Part shown: piece after piece, positions 52,993 through 63,663 of the stretch | Position numbering within the stretch: the first letter of the stretch is position 1 | Layout: every line of letters starts with the position of its first letter | Source of the DNA: Pseudomonas anguilliseptica | GTDB taxonomy: Bacteria > Pseudomonadota > Gammaproteobacteria > Pseudomonadales > Pseudomonadaceae | Direction: 5' to 3' | NCBI RefSeq assembly: GCF_900105355.1 | Contig: NZ_FNSC01000001.1 | Location: 4,278,001-4,342,000, forward strand | Length of the DNA stretch: 64,000 nucleotides | Position numbers and translations under genes: made by a program | Notes under the pieces: generated by a model | The model's input: only the letters and a program-made list of their open reading frames with translations | Databases searched by the model: none | What the model was told of the DNA's origin: nothing

Positions 52993-54570
52993 ATGCCTTT
53001 ATCACCACGCAAGACCTTGAATTTAAAGGCATTGACACAAAGCGCTCAGACGCTTGTGGTGATCATGTGCATAACCCTGGCCGGTTGCCAGACCAGCAAC
53101 CGATACCGCCCAGACAGTGACCGCGATACCGATCACGCGGTCGGTCTCGAGCAAGAACCGGAATGGCTCAGCAGCGGCGTGGCACCAGCACCCGAAGAAC
53201 CCAAGGACATCTGGGAACGGGTGCGCAACGGCTACCAGCTGCAGGACACCATCACCCTCAACCCGCGTATCGAGCAACAACGTCTGTGGTTCGTCAGCAA
53301 CCCTACGTTTATCGAAAAAGCCGGCGAGCGCAGCAGCCCTTATATCCACTTCATCGTTGAGCGCCTGGAGCAGCGCAACATGCCGATGGAGCTGGCACTG
53401 CTGCCAATGATCGAAAGCTCGTACAACCCGCTGGCTTACTCCCATGCCAATGCAGTTGGGCTGTGGCAGTTCATCCCCTCTACCGGCCGCAACTTCAACC
53501 TGCGCCAAACCAACTGGTATGACGGCCGCCGCGATGTGATGGCCTCAACCGATGCGGCGATCAGCTACCTGACTCGTCTCAAGGAAATGTTCAACGGCGA
53601 CTGGCTGTTGGCCCTGGCGGCATACAACGCGGGCGAAGGCCGCGTCAGCCGAGCGATTGAGCGCAACCAGAAGCTCGGCCTGCCGACCGACTACTGGAAC
53701 CTCTCGCTGCCGGTTGAAACCCAGAATTACGTGCCCAAGCTGCTGGCCCTCTCGCAAGTGGTGATGACGCCGCAAGCCTATGGCGTCAGCCTCGCTCCGA
53801 TTGCCAACGAACCGTATTTCGAGAAGATTGTGTTCACCCAGCGCATGGATCTCGCGCGCGTCGCCGCCATGGCCGACCTGGATGAAGACGAGCTGTACCT
53901 GCTCAACCCCGCATTCAAGAAAGGCATAACCCTCGACGGCCCAAAGCACCTGCTGGTACCAACCGACAAGGCCGAGCTGCTGACCGCCAACCTGTCATTA
54001 ATGAAACCTCAGGAATTGGTGGACTGGCAGCAGTACCGGGTGCGCTCAGGCGACAGCCTGCACAGCATCGCCAACCGTCATCAGCTGACCGTGAACACCC
54101 TGAAGGACATCAACAAGCTGACAAGCAATAACCTGCGTATTGGCCAGGTGTTGAGCATTCCCGCACAGCCCGGTGTAGCGGCACGCGAACCGGTATTCCA
54201 GCGCAGCGTTGCACACAGCGCACCGAGCCTGAGCTATCGGGTAAAAAGCGGCGACAACCTCTGGCTGATAGCCAAGAACCACAAGGTTGCGGTCAAGGAT
54301 GTGCAGCGCTGGAACAAGCTGTCCGGCAACAGCTTGCGGGTCGGTCAGGTGCTCACCTTGCAAGCCGGCAGCCCCAGCAGCGGTGCGAGCGGCAGCAGCG
54401 GCAGTGCGCCACGGCAGAGCGCGACCTATTACAAGGTGCGCCAGGGTGACTCGCTGTACTTGATCGCCAAGCGCGTCAAGGTGCCGATGAAGAGCCTGCA
54501 GAACTGGAACCCCAAAGCCGGCAAGGCGCTCAAGCCAGGGCAGACCCTGACTTTGTACAGCGTCAACTGA
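52993..54570 (+). CDS. mltD: Membrane-bound lytic transglycosylase D
   Basis: Encodes 525 residues. A lipoprotein signal ends in LAGC (Cys32). The SLT domain carries the catalytic glutamate in 'LPMIESSYNPLAYS' (Glu141), with 'NAVGLWQFIPSTGRNF' and 'ALAAYNAGEGRVSRAI'. Three LysM repeats follow, beginning near residues 346, 416 and 479 ('YRVRSGDSLHSIAN', 'YRVKSGDNLWLIAK', 'YKVRQGDSLYLIAK'); E. coli MltD has two. It cleaves peptidoglycan to 1,6-anhydro-muropeptides at the outer membrane. Confidence 0.95.
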   Translation: MPLSPRKTLNLKALTQSAQTLVVIMCITLAGCQTSNRYRPDSDRDTDHAVGLEQEPEWLSSGVAPAPEEPKDIWERVRNGYQLQDTITLNPRIEQQRLWFVSNPTFIEKAGERSSPYIHFIVERLEQRNMPMELALLPMIESSYNPLAYSHANAVGLWQFIPSTGRNFNLRQTNWYDGRRDVMASTDAAISYLTRLKEMFNGDWLLALAAYNAGEGRVSRAIERNQKLGLPTDYWNLSLPVETQNYVPKLLALSQVVMTPQAYGVSLAPIANEPYFEKIVFTQRMDLARVAAMADLDEDELYLLNPAFKKGITLDGPKHLLVPTDKAELLTANLSLMKPQELVDWQQYRVRSGDSLHSIANRHQLTVNTLKDINKLTSNNLRIGQVLSIPAQPGVAAREPVFQRSVAHSAPSLSYRVKSGDNLWLIAKNHKVAVKDVQRWNKLSGNSLRVGQVLTLQAGSPSSGASGSSGSAPRQSATYYKVRQGDSLYLIAKRVKVPMKSLQNWNPKAGKALKPGQTLTLYSVN

Positions 54571-56055
54571 TCAGGCCTTCTTGCTCATCGCTTCCAGACA
54601 GCGCCCGGTCAACTGGGTAAAACGCTGAAAGGCAACAAACTGTTCATGTTTCAACGCCCGCCCCGATACCCGACTGTCGGCATACAGAAGGCCGATCTCC
54701 CGAGTACCGGCCAATAGTGGCGCGATAAAGAGCATGCCCTGCCCCAGGCGGTGACGAATGGGCTGAGTGACCAGTTCATTAAGGTTGTAACTGGCCGGCA
54801 CGCCCATCCAGAGCGCTTCTTTATTACGCAGTGCATAACTGAAAATATGCGGTTGCTCTTTCTGCGACACGGGCAGAACGAAGTCATGGTTCCAGCCCTC
54901 AGTGCCTTCGCCAATCACCCGTTTGGCGCGGAAACAGCTCTGCCCGTCCGCCAGCACCACCAACATGATGCGCTCCAACCCCGCGCCCTGATGCAGGCCC
55001 TTGAACAAGGTGTCGAGCACCAGGCCGAGATCGCCACGACGCGAAACCATCAGACCGAGGTCCTGCAAGGCCTGCTGCAAAACCAGCAGATTGGGCTGCA
55101 ACAGACGCGCCTTGCGCTGTTCCTGCTGTAAACGAATCTGTTCCGGGTCGGTATTGGGGATCAGCTTGCACAGCTGGCTGGCGCCGAAGGTCGCTGCCAT
55201 CTTCACGGTTTCCTCGGCGCTGGCCAGCACTTGCTGCATGGCTTCCTGCGGGGTCACCCCGATAAAACTGGCCAACTGCCCTATCAGCGCCTCCATTACT
55301 GGAGTATCCCAGCCATCCAGCGCCGCCTGACTGATCTTTGCCCCCAGGGCCACAGCCTTGACGGCCGGATCATTCTGGCTGGTTGACTGATGCGCGAGGC
55401 TGACGGTGTCGCCCAGGCTCCAGCTTTTCACCAGCGCCAAACTCAGCTGGCGGAAACTGGTGCCCAGCAGCTGCATCACCACCTCATCTTCATCGACACC
55501 CGGCTGAGCCAGAGCACTGGCCAGATCATCCGCCGCATCCCCGGCACAACCCCAGAACGCGAGCTCACCGACGTTATGCAGCAAGGCGGCGATAAACACT
55601 TCCTCATCATTTTTCGTCAGCACATAGCCGGCGATATTGCGCGCCTGCACGGCGGCATGAAACGAGCGTGCCAATAGTTCGGCAAGCTGATCGCGTGAGC
55701 TGCGCGCCAGCAGGCCATCGATCAGACTGACCGACAGACCGATCTGCCGCACATTATCGAAACCGATCAGCACGATGGCTCGAGAAATGGTGCGGATAGG
55801 CTCTTGGGACGGGTTGTAATACACACTATTGCCGATACGCAGCACCTTGGTGGTCAAGGCCGCGTCGCGTAGCAGAACGTCTGCCAGTTGCTGCACAGAC
55901 GATTTGTCACCCAGGGTCAAACGATGCAGATCCTGCACCACTGCGGCCAGAGCGGGTAATTCGGCTTGGTTGAAGCGATCAATCCATGACTGCAAACCAT
56001 GGCAAGCTGTTACCAAAGTGACACCCTCATATTCTAGTGATTTCAGTGTAGTCAA
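54571..56055 (-). CDS. HDOD-domain signalling protein
   Basis: Encodes 494 residues, apparently from a TTG start at 56055, which is uncertain. The HDOD domain (about 35-240) has 'LLRDAALTTKVLRIGNSVYY' and 'IVLIGFDNVRQIGLSVSLID'. The C-terminal half (about 320-490) looks GAF-like ('DTLFKGLHQGAGLERIMLVV', 'RHRLGQGMLFIAPLLAGTRE'). HDOD proteins are non-catalytic relatives of HD phosphohydrolases used in signalling. It converges on mltD with no gap between the two stop codons. Confidence 0.85.
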   Translation of the reverse strand: MTTLKSLEYEGVTLVTACHGLQSWIDRFNQAELPALAAVVQDLHRLTLGDKSSVQQLADVLLRDAALTTKVLRIGNSVYYNPSQEPIRTISRAIVLIGFDNVRQIGLSVSLIDGLLARSSRDQLAELLARSFHAAVQARNIAGYVLTKNDEEVFIAALLHNVGELAFWGCAGDAADDLASALAQPGVDEDEVVMQLLGTSFRQLSLALVKSWSLGDTVSLAHQSTSQNDPAVKAVALGAKISQAALDGWDTPVMEALIGQLASFIGVTPQEAMQQVLASAEETVKMAATFGASQLCKLIPNTDPEQIRLQQEQRKARLLQPNLLVLQQALQDLGLMVSRRGDLGLVLDTLFKGLHQGAGLERIMLVVLADGQSCFRAKRVIGEGTEGWNHDFVLPVSQKEQPHIFSYALRNKEALWMGVPASYNLNELVTQPIRHRLGQGMLFIAPLLAGTREIGLLYADSRVSGRALKHEQFVAFQRFTQLTGRCLEAMSKKA

Positions 56056-56112
56056 AGTGCCGCTATCGGCTGCTGTCGAGCCTACCCTTTTTCCAGCCCA
56101 TACAAGCTGTTA

Positions 56113-57993
56113 ATGTGCCTGACCAGCAGCCCACAAGACGCCACTGATCGGATATTTCACTTGATACGTCCCCTCCTCTCGTTACTTCTCTGCATGGCCA
56201 TCAGTTCATCTGCCTGGGCCACTCTGTATAAAAGCCACGGTTACGCCCAGTTTGGCGAGTTGAAGTATCCCGCGAGCTTCACCCATTTTGCCTGGGTCAA
56301 CCCGGAAGCCCCCAAAGGTGGCACGCTGCGGATGATGGCCAACGGCACGTTCGACACGCTCAACCCCTACACCCTCAAGGGCAGCAGCCCGATCAGCACC
56401 GCCAATTTCTTGCAATACGGAGTCAACGAGCTGAATGCGCCGTTGATGGTCGGCACCGGCGCCTATGACCCTTCCGGTGACGAGCCCGCCTCCAGCTACG
56501 GCCTGATCGCCGCGTCGGTTGAGTACAGCGATGATCGCAGCTGGGTGGTGTTCAACCTGCGTCCCGAGGCGCGCTTTCACGACGGTAAGCCGATCACCGC
56601 CTATGACGTGGCCTTCTCCTACCGCCTGCTGCTCAAGGACGGTCACCCGCAGTACCGCACCAACCTGCAGGAAGTAAAACGGGTCGATATCCTCAATCGC
56701 CACAGCATCCGTTTTGTTCTCAAGCGTGCCGGCAACTCTCTGCTGATCCTGCGCCTGGGTGAATTACCGGTACTGCCGCAGCACTACTGGAAAGGACGCG
56801 ACTTCAAGGCCACCACCTATGAGCCACCACTGGGCAGCGGGCCCTACCGCATTACCCAGGTCAGCCCTGGGCGCAGCCTGCGCTTTGAGCGGGTCAAGGA
56901 CTGGTGGGGCGCGAAACTGCCGGTCAACCGCGGCAAATACAATTTCGATCGGGTCGACGTGGAGTTCTACCGCGACAGCCATGTGGCGTTCAAGGCGTTC
57001 AAGGCCGGCGAGTTCGACATTTATATCGAACAGCAGGCGAAGAACTGGGCCAACGGCTATCGCTTCCCGGCATTGAGCAGTGGCGAAGTGATCCGCGCCG
57101 AGATCCCGCACCAGATCCCGACCCAGACCCAGGCGCTGTTTATGAACACCCGCCGCGAGGTGTTTGCTGACCGCCAGGTACGCGAAGCCCTGGGCCTTAT
57201 GTTCGACTTCGAGTGGGCCAACCGCGCACTGTTCAACAGCTCCTACACTCGCGCTAAAAGCTACTACCCCAACAGCGAGTTTTCAGCGCGAGGCAAACCG
57301 GAAGGTGCCGAATGGCTGTTGCTTTCGCCCTACCGCAAGCAGTTGCAAGCACGCCTGTTCAGTGAGCCGTTCAGCATGCCGCAGACCGACGGCCGCGGCA
57401 TCCCGCGGGAAACCTTGCGCCGCGCCCTCGGTCTATTGGCCGAAGCCGGCTGGAAGCCCTCCGGCCAACGCCTGCTCAACAGTGAGGGGCAGCCGCTGCG
57501 CTTTGAAATATTGCTGGTCAACCCGAACCTTGAACGCATTCTCCAACCCTTTACCGAGAACCTTGCCAGCATTGGCATCCAGGCCAACCTGCGCACCGTC
57601 GACCGCGCCCAATACAAGCAGCGCCTCGACCAGTACGACTTCGACATGATTCTGCTCACCCTGCCGCAAACCCTCAGCCCCGGCCTGGAACAGTCGCTGT
57701 ATTTCCATTCCTCCCAGGCCAAGATCAAAGGTGGCAGGAACTACGCCGGGGTCACCCACCCGGCGGTCGACGCACTGATTGAAAAGCTGCTGTCGGCACA
57801 GAGCCGCGACGAGCAAGTCGCCGCCACCCGCGCCCTTGACCGAGTACTGTTGTGGCAGCACTACAGCATTCCGAACTGGTATATCGATTACCACCGCCTG
57901 GCTTACCGCAACCGATTTGCCTTCGTCACCACGCCGCCCTACACCCTGGGCCTGCGTACCTGGTGGCTGAAATCCATGGAGAACGCTGAATGA
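56113..57993 (+). CDS. nppA1: Peptide-type solute-binding protein NppA1
   Basis: Encodes 626 residues of the SBP family 5. A signal peptide ending ISSSAWA precedes the mature protein 'TLYKSHGYAQFGELKYPASF'. Typical elements are '[20 protein letters not shown]', '[20 protein letters not shown]' and 'PPLGSGPYRI'. It is the first of two tandem binding proteins feeding the NppBCD permease. In P. aeruginosa the system imports peptidyl-nucleoside antibiotics and small peptides. The start lacks a clear ribosome site; downstream alternatives would shorten the signal peptide. Confidence 0.88.
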   Translation: MCLTSSPQDATDRIFHLIRPLLSLLLCMAISSSAWATLYKSHGYAQFGELKYPASFTHFAWVNPEAPKGGTLRMMANGTFDTLNPYTLKGSSPISTANFLQYGVNELNAPLMVGTGAYDPSGDEPASSYGLIAASVEYSDDRSWVVFNLRPEARFHDGKPITAYDVAFSYRLLLKDGHPQYRTNLQEVKRVDILNRHSIRFVLKRAGNSLLILRLGELPVLPQHYWKGRDFKATTYEPPLGSGPYRITQVSPGRSLRFERVKDWWGAKLPVNRGKYNFDRVDVEFYRDSHVAFKAFKAGEFDIYIEQQAKNWANGYRFPALSSGEVIRAEIPHQIPTQTQALFMNTRREVFADRQVREALGLMFDFEWANRALFNSSYTRAKSYYPNSEFSARGKPEGAEWLLLSPYRKQLQARLFSEPFSMPQTDGRGIPRETLRRALGLLAEAGWKPSGQRLLNSEGQPLRFEILLVNPNLERILQPFTENLASIGIQANLRTVDRAQYKQRLDQYDFDMILLTLPQTLSPGLEQSLYFHSSQAKIKGGRNYAGVTHPAVDALIEKLLSAQSRDEQVAATRALDRVLLWQHYSIPNWYIDYHRLAYRNRFAFVTTPPYTLGLRTWWLKSMENAE

Positions 57994-59843
57994 CCCATGC
58001 ATTGCGCGCCCTGTTTATCCACGCCAGCAGCATTGCCCTGCTTGGCGTTGCCAGCCTGGCCCTGGCCAGCCCCAAGCACGCACAAACCCTGTATGACGAA
58101 CAGCCCAAGTACCCGCCTGACTTCAAGCACTTCGACTACGTCAACCCGGATGCGCCCAAAGGCGGCACCCTGCGTCAGGCCGGTTTTGGCGGCTTCGATA
58201 GCCTCAACCCCTTTATCAACAAGGGCGTGCCGGCCGACGACATCGGCATGATCTACGACACTTTGACTCGCCACGGCCTGGATGAACCCTTTACCGAATA
58301 CGGTCTGCTCGCGGAAAAGATTGAGAAAGCCCCGGACAACGCCTGGGTACGCTTCTACCTGCGCCCCGAGGCACGCTTCCACGACGGTCAGCCGGTGACC
58401 GCCGAAGACGTCAAATTCAGCTTCGACACCCTGATGAGCAAAGGCGCTCCGATGTACCGTGGCTACTACGCCGATGTCGAAAAGGTCGAGGTCGAAAGCC
58501 CCCGACGCGTGCGTTTTGTCTTCAAGCATGCCGGTAACCGTGAGCTGCCATTAATCGTCGGCCAGCTACCAGTGCTGCCAAAACACTGGTGGGCCGAGCG
58601 TGACTTCAGCAAAGGCAACCTCGACGTGCCACTGGGCAGCGGGCCGTACAAGGTGGCAGACGTGCAGGCAGGCCGCTCGATCCGCTATGAGCGAGTCAAG
58701 GAGTGGTGGGGGAAAGACCTGCCGGTCAATCGCGGCTTCTACAACTTCGACACCCTGCAAATCGACTACTACCGCGACAATACAGTCGCCCTGGAAGCGC
58801 TCAAGGCTGGGCAATTCGACTACTGGCTAGAAATCAGCGCAAAGAACTGGGCCACCGCCTACAACACCCCCGCAGTTGCCAACGGCCAGCTGATCAAGGA
58901 AGAGATCGCCAACCACAACCCCACGGGTATGCAGGGCTTTATCTTCAACACCCGCCGCCCGCTGTTTGCCGATCGCCGCGTGCGTGAAGCATTAGGCTTG
59001 CTGTTTGATTTTGAATGGGCCAATCGGCAGTTGTTCAACGGCGCCTACACGCGCACGCGCAGCTACTTCGACAACTCCGAGCTGGCCTCCGTCGGCCTAC
59101 CTTCCGCGGATGAGTTGAAGCTGCTGGAGCCACTGCGTGCACAGATTCCGCCTCAGGTATTTACCGACGAATATCAGCCTTCGGTCACCGATGGCAGCGG
59201 CATCATTCGTGAGCAGCAGCGCCGCGCTTACCAACTGCTGCAGGAGGCCGGCTGGCGTGTGGATGGCGACAGGATGCTCGACAGCACGGGCAAGCCGGTG
59301 AGCATCGAATTCCTGCTGGCGCAAACCGAATTCGAGCGCATTCTGCTGCCGTTCAAACGCAATCTGGCCGACCTGGGTATTGAACTGGTAATCCGCCGCG
59401 TCGACGTATCTCAGTACATCAACCGTCTACGTTCACGCGACTTCGACCTGATCGTCGGAGGCTTTGGTCAATCCAACTCCCCTGGCAACGAGCAGCGCGA
59501 ATACTGGCACTCCAGCAGCGCCGACAATCCCGGCAGTCGCAACTTTATCGGCCTGAAAGACCCGGCCGTGGACAGCCTAGTCGAGGGCCTGATCAATGCC
59601 GACTCGCGCCAGAGCCTGATCACCCATACGCGCGCCCTCGACCGCATACTGCTGTGGGGCCATTACGTGGTGCCCAACTGGCATATCAAGACCTGGCGCG
59701 TGGCCTACTGGAACCGCTTCGAGCACCCCAAAGTCAGTCCGCAATACGACATAGGCCTACACACCTGGTGGGCTCGGGCGAAATCTCCTGAAGCGGCGGC
59801 CGACGGAGCTGCCACACAGAACACTGCCGACGTGGAGCAATAA
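57990..59843 (+). CDS. nppA2: Peptide-type solute-binding protein NppA2
   Basis: Encodes 617 residues; its ATG overlaps the nppA1 stop (ATGA). The signal peptide ends near '[10 protein letters not shown]'. It is paralogous to NppA1 throughout ('[20 protein letters not shown]', '[20 protein letters not shown]', '[10 protein letters not shown]', '[20 protein letters not shown]'), so the pair arose by duplication. The two may recognise different ligands for one permease. Confidence 0.9.
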   Translation: MTHALRALFIHASSIALLGVASLALASPKHAQTLYDEQPKYPPDFKHFDYVNPDAPKGGTLRQAGFGGFDSLNPFINKGVPADDIGMIYDTLTRHGLDEPFTEYGLLAEKIEKAPDNAWVRFYLRPEARFHDGQPVTAEDVKFSFDTLMSKGAPMYRGYYADVEKVEVESPRRVRFVFKHAGNRELPLIVGQLPVLPKHWWAERDFSKGNLDVPLGSGPYKVADVQAGRSIRYERVKEWWGKDLPVNRGFYNFDTLQIDYYRDNTVALEALKAGQFDYWLEISAKNWATAYNTPAVANGQLIKEEIANHNPTGMQGFIFNTRRPLFADRRVREALGLLFDFEWANRQLFNGAYTRTRSYFDNSELASVGLPSADELKLLEPLRAQIPPQVFTDEYQPSVTDGSGIIREQQRRAYQLLQEAGWRVDGDRMLDSTGKPVSIEFLLAQTEFERILLPFKRNLADLGIELVIRRVDVSQYINRLRSRDFDLIVGGFGQSNSPGNEQREYWHSSSADNPGSRNFIGLKDPAVDSLVEGLINADSRQSLITHTRALDRILLWGHYVVPNWHIKTWRVAYWNRFEHPKVSPQYDIGLHTWWARAKSPEAAADGAATQNTADVEQ

Positions 59844-59844
59844 C

Positions 59845-60918
59845 ATGCTGGCGTATATCGTTCGTCGGCTGCTGCTGATCATTCCCACGTTGTTCGGCAT
59901 TCTGCTGATCAACTTCATCATCATCCAGGCCGCCCCCGGTGGCCCGGTCGAGCAGATGATCGCCAAACTGGAAGGTTTTGACGGTGCCACCAGCCGGATT
60001 GCCGGCGGCGGCGCCGAAGTCTCGGTGGCGGGTTCCAACTACCGTGGCGCCCAGGGGCTGGACCCGGAGCTGGTGGCGGAAATCGAACGCATGTACGGCT
60101 TCGATAAATCCGCACCGGAACGCTTCTGGCTAATGCTCAGGAGCTACGCGCAGCTGGACTTCGGCTCGAGCTTCTTTCGCGATGCCGAGGTTATCGACCT
60201 GATCATCGAGAAGATGCCGGTGTCGATCTCCCTGGGGCTGTGGAGCACGCTGATCATGTATCTGGTGTCGATCCCGCTGGGCATCGCCAAGGCCACCCGC
60301 CATGGCAGTGCTTTCGACGTGTGGACCAGCTCGGCGATCATCGTCGGTTATGCCATCCCCGCCTTCCTCTTCGCCATTCTGCTGATCGTGCTGTTTGCCG
60401 GCGGCAGCTACTGGGACTGGTTCCCGCTGCGCGGGCTGACTTCGAACAATTTCGACGAGCTGAGCTTTACCGGCAAGCTGCTCGACTACTTCTGGCACCT
60501 GGCGCTGCCCGTCACCGCCCTGGTGATCGGCAACTTCGCCACCCTGACACTGCTGACCAAGAACAGCTTTCTCGATGAGATCAACAAACAATACGTGGTC
60601 ACTGCCCGCGCCAAGGGCTTGAGCAACAACCGCGTGCTCTATGGCCATGTGTTCCGTAACGCCATGCTGATCATCATCGCCGGCTTTCCGGCGGCCTTTA
60701 TCGGCATTTTCTTTACCGGCTCCTTGCTGATCGAGGTGATCTTCTCCCTCGACGGCCTTGGCCTGATGAGTTTCGAGGCCGCCATCAACCGCGATTACCC
60801 GGTGGTGTTCGGCACCCTGTTTATCTTCACGTTGCTGGGCCTGGTGGTGAAATTGATCGGCGACATTACCTACACCCTGGTCGATCCGCGTATCGACTTT
60901 GAAAGCCGGGAGGGTTGA
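59845..60918 (+). CDS. nppB: ABC permease NppB (YejB-like)
   Basis: Encodes 357 residues with the long first periplasmic loop typical of YejB/DppB-type permeases ('[20 protein letters not shown]') and about six membrane helices. The coupling EAA-like region is '[20 protein letters not shown]'. It begins 1 bp after the nppA2 stop. Forms the channel with NppC. Confidence 0.92.
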   Translation: MLAYIVRRLLLIIPTLFGILLINFIIIQAAPGGPVEQMIAKLEGFDGATSRIAGGGAEVSVAGSNYRGAQGLDPELVAEIERMYGFDKSAPERFWLMLRSYAQLDFGSSFFRDAEVIDLIIEKMPVSISLGLWSTLIMYLVSIPLGIAKATRHGSAFDVWTSSAIIVGYAIPAFLFAILLIVLFAGGSYWDWFPLRGLTSNNFDELSFTGKLLDYFWHLALPVTALVIGNFATLTLLTKNSFLDEINKQYVVTARAKGLSNNRVLYGHVFRNAMLIIIAGFPAAFIGIFFTGSLLIEVIFSLDGLGLMSFEAAINRDYPVVFGTLFIFTLLGLVVKLIGDITYTLVDPRIDFESREG

Positions 60919-60919
60919 G

Positions 60920-61939
60920 ATGAAACTGTCGCCAATCAATCAACGCCGCTTCCAGCTGTTCAAGGCGCACAAACGCGGCTGGTGGTCGCTGTGGGTGTTC
61001 CTCGCACTGTTTTTCGTCACCCTCGGCGCCGAACTGATCGCCAACGACAAACCGCTGGTGGTGGGCTACGACAACGAGCTGTATTTCCCGGTATTCAAGC
61101 GCTACCCGGAAACCACCTTCGGTGGTGAGTTTCCGCTGCAGGCCAACTATAAAAGCCCGTATATCCAGGAGCTGATCAAGGAAAAGGACGGTTGGATGAT
61201 CTGGCCGCCAATCCGCTACAGCTACTCCAGCATCAACTACGACCTGCAGGTGCCGGCCCCTGCGCCGCCCTCGGCGGAAAACCTGCTGGGAACAGATGAC
61301 CAAGGCCGCGATGTATTGGCGCGAGTGATCTACGGTTTTCGCATTTCCGTGCTGTTTGCCCTGATTCTGACCCTGGCCAGCTCGGTGATCGGCGTGTTTG
61401 CCGGCGCCCTGCAGGGCTTCTATGGTGGTTGGGTCGACCTGGCTGGGCAACGCTTTCTGGAGATCTGGTCGGGCCTGCCGGTGCTGTACCTGTTGATCAT
61501 CCTCGCCAGCTTCGTGCAACCGAACTTCTGGTGGCTGCTGGGCATCATGCTGCTGTTTTCCTGGATGAGCCTGGTGGATGTGGTGCGTGCCGAGTTCCTG
61601 CGCGGGCGCAACCTGGAATACGTGCGCGCAGCCCGTGCGCTGGGCATGCAGAACGGCTCGATCATGTTCCGCCATATCCTGCCCAACGCGATGATTTCTA
61701 CCATGACCTTTATGCCGTTTATCCTCACCGGCGCGATCGGCACCCTCACCGCGCTGGATTTCCTCGGTTTCGGCCTGCCGCCTGGCGCGCCGTCACTCGG
61801 CGAACTGGTGGCCCAGGGCAAATCCAACCTGCAGGCGCCCTGGCTCGGTATCAGCGCCTTTGCCGTACTCGCCCTGATGCTCAGCTTGCTGGTGTTTATC
61901 GGCGAAGCGGCACGCGATGCCTTCGATCCGAGGAAATAA
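60920..61939 (+). CDS. nppC: ABC permease NppC (YejE-like)
   Basis: Encodes 339 residues from ATG 60920, with GGGAGG upstream and 1 bp after nppB. An N-terminal extension with one helix ('LWVFLALFFVTLGAELIAND') and a long loop are typical of YejE. The characteristic 'LLGTDDQGRDVLARVIYGFR' and the EAA-like 'YVRAARALGMQNGSIMFRHI' are present. The next gene begins 1 bp later. Confidence 0.93.
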   Translation: MKLSPINQRRFQLFKAHKRGWWSLWVFLALFFVTLGAELIANDKPLVVGYDNELYFPVFKRYPETTFGGEFPLQANYKSPYIQELIKEKDGWMIWPPIRYSYSSINYDLQVPAPAPPSAENLLGTDDQGRDVLARVIYGFRISVLFALILTLASSVIGVFAGALQGFYGGWVDLAGQRFLEIWSGLPVLYLLIILASFVQPNFWWLLGIMLLFSWMSLVDVVRAEFLRGRNLEYVRAARALGMQNGSIMFRHILPNAMISTMTFMPFILTGAIGTLTALDFLGFGLPPGAPSLGELVAQGKSNLQAPWLGISAFAVLALMLSLLVFIGEAARDAFDPRK

Positions 61940-61940
61940 C

Positions 61941-63547
61941 ATGACCGACTCCAACAGCCTCATCGAAGTCCGCGACCTGGCGGTCGAATTCGTCACCGGC
62001 AGCCTGAAACAGCGTGTACTGGAAGGCGTCAGCTTCGATATCAAGCGCGGTGAGACCCTGGCTCTGGTGGGCGAAAGCGGCTCGGGCAAATCGGTCACCG
62101 CGCATTCCATCCTGCGTCTGCTGCCCTACCCGCTGGCCCAACACCCCAGCGGCAGCATTCACTACGCAGGGCAAGACCTGCTCAAGCTGAGCGAGAACAA
62201 ACTGCGCGGCATTCGCGGCAACCGCATCGCCATGGTCTTTCAGGAGCCCATGACCTCGCTGAATCCGCTGCACAGCATTGAAAAGCAGATCAACGAGGTA
62301 CTGGCCCTGCATAAAGGCCTGCGCGGCAAGGCGGCTACCGCACGCACTCTGGAACTACTTGAGCTGGTCGGCATTCCCGAGCCGCATAAGCGCCTCAAGG
62401 CCTACCCACACGAGCTGTCGGGCGGGCAACGCCAGCGCGTGGTGATTGCCATGGCCCTGGCCAACGAGCCTGAACTGCTGATCGCCGACGAGCCCACCAC
62501 CGCCCTGGACGTCACCGTACAGCTGAAAATCCTTGAGCTGCTCAAGGACCTGCAGGCGCGCCTGGGCATGGCGATTCTGCTGATTAGCCACGATCTCAAC
62601 CTGGTGCGGCGCATTGCCCATCGCGTCTGCGTGATGCAACGCGGGCATATCGTCGAACAGGCGGCCTGCGAAACACTGTTTAAAGACCCGCAGCACCCTT
62701 ACACCCGCGAACTGCTGGGCGCCGAACCCACGGGGGGGCGGTCGATCAGCCGCCTGGTAACACCATGCTGGAAATCGACAACCTGCGCGTCTGGTTCCCG
62801 ATCAAGAAGGGCTTGCTGCGCCGCACCGTCGACCATGTCAAAGCCGTGGACGGCATCAACTTCAGCCTGCCGCAGGGACATACTCTGGGCATCGTTGGCG
62901 AAAGTGGTTCGGGAAAGTCCACCCTGGGTCTGGCAATCCTGCGCCTGCTTGGCAGCCAGGGAGGTATCCGTTTCCAGGGCCAAGCCATCGACCAGCTCTC
63001 GCAACACGACGTGCGCCCGCTGCGCCGGCAGATGCAGGTGGTGTTTCAGGACCCCTTCGGCAGCCTCAGCCCGCGTATGTGCGTTGGCCAGATTGTCGGC
63101 GAGGGCTTGCAGATCCACCGCATGGGCAGCGAAGCCGAGCAGGAACAGGCGATTATCGACGCCTTGGTGGAGGTTGGGCTGGACCCGGAAACCCGTCACC
63201 GCTATCCCCACGAGTTTTCCGGTGGCCAGCGCCAACGCATCGCCATCGCCCGCGCTCTGGTGCTGAAACCTGCGTTGATCCTTCTGGATGAGCCGACCTC
63301 GGCCCTCGACCGCACCGTACAGCGCCAGGTAGTCGAGCTGCTACGTTCGCTGCAGGCCAAATACAACCTGACCTACCTGTTTATCAGCCACGACCTGGCG
63401 GTAGTCAGGGCCTTGAGCCATCAGGTGATGGTGGTCAAACAGGGCAAAGTGGTCGAACAAGGTCCGGCAGCACGTGTCTTTGCCGCGCCACAGGACATCT
63501 ATACACAGCAGTTGCTGGAAGCAGCCTTTATGGCCCCAGCTGATTAA
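61941..63547 (+). pseudogene. nppD: ABC transporter ATPase NppD (YejF-like), frameshifted between its two cassettes
   Basis: The normal protein is one chain of about 535 residues with two ABC cassettes. Cassette 1 (from ATG 61941) has Walker A GESGSGKS, signature 'LSGGQRQR' and '[12 protein letters not shown]'. After 'LLGAEPTGG' a run of seven G (62732-62738) puts the second cassette one frame off; it continues as 'MLEIDNLRVWFPIKKGLLRR' from 62765, with its own GESGSGKST, 'FSGGQRQR' and 'ILLDEPTSALD', to 63547. Eight (or five) Gs would restore one frame. Cassette 2 starts at an ATG, so two separate polypeptides are conceivable; a sequencing indel or a slippage-prone switch are other options. 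Confidence 0.85.
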
Positions 63548-63560
63548 CCGGCTATTGAAA

Positions 63561-63582
63561 AGCGTTGGCGAGGTAGCCAACG
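63561..63582 (+). terminator. Hairpin after nppD
   Basis: A perfect 8-bp stem GCGTTGGC (63561-63568) / GCCAACGC (63575-63582), 13 bp after the stop. No T-run, so weak or Rho-assisted termination. Confidence 0.45.
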
Positions 63583-63663
63583 CAAGGCAAATACAGTGAT
63601 GGCCACGCAGGTAGTTCTTCAACTGCCTGCCAATCCTTGTAGACAGGAAGAGGAACAACACAA

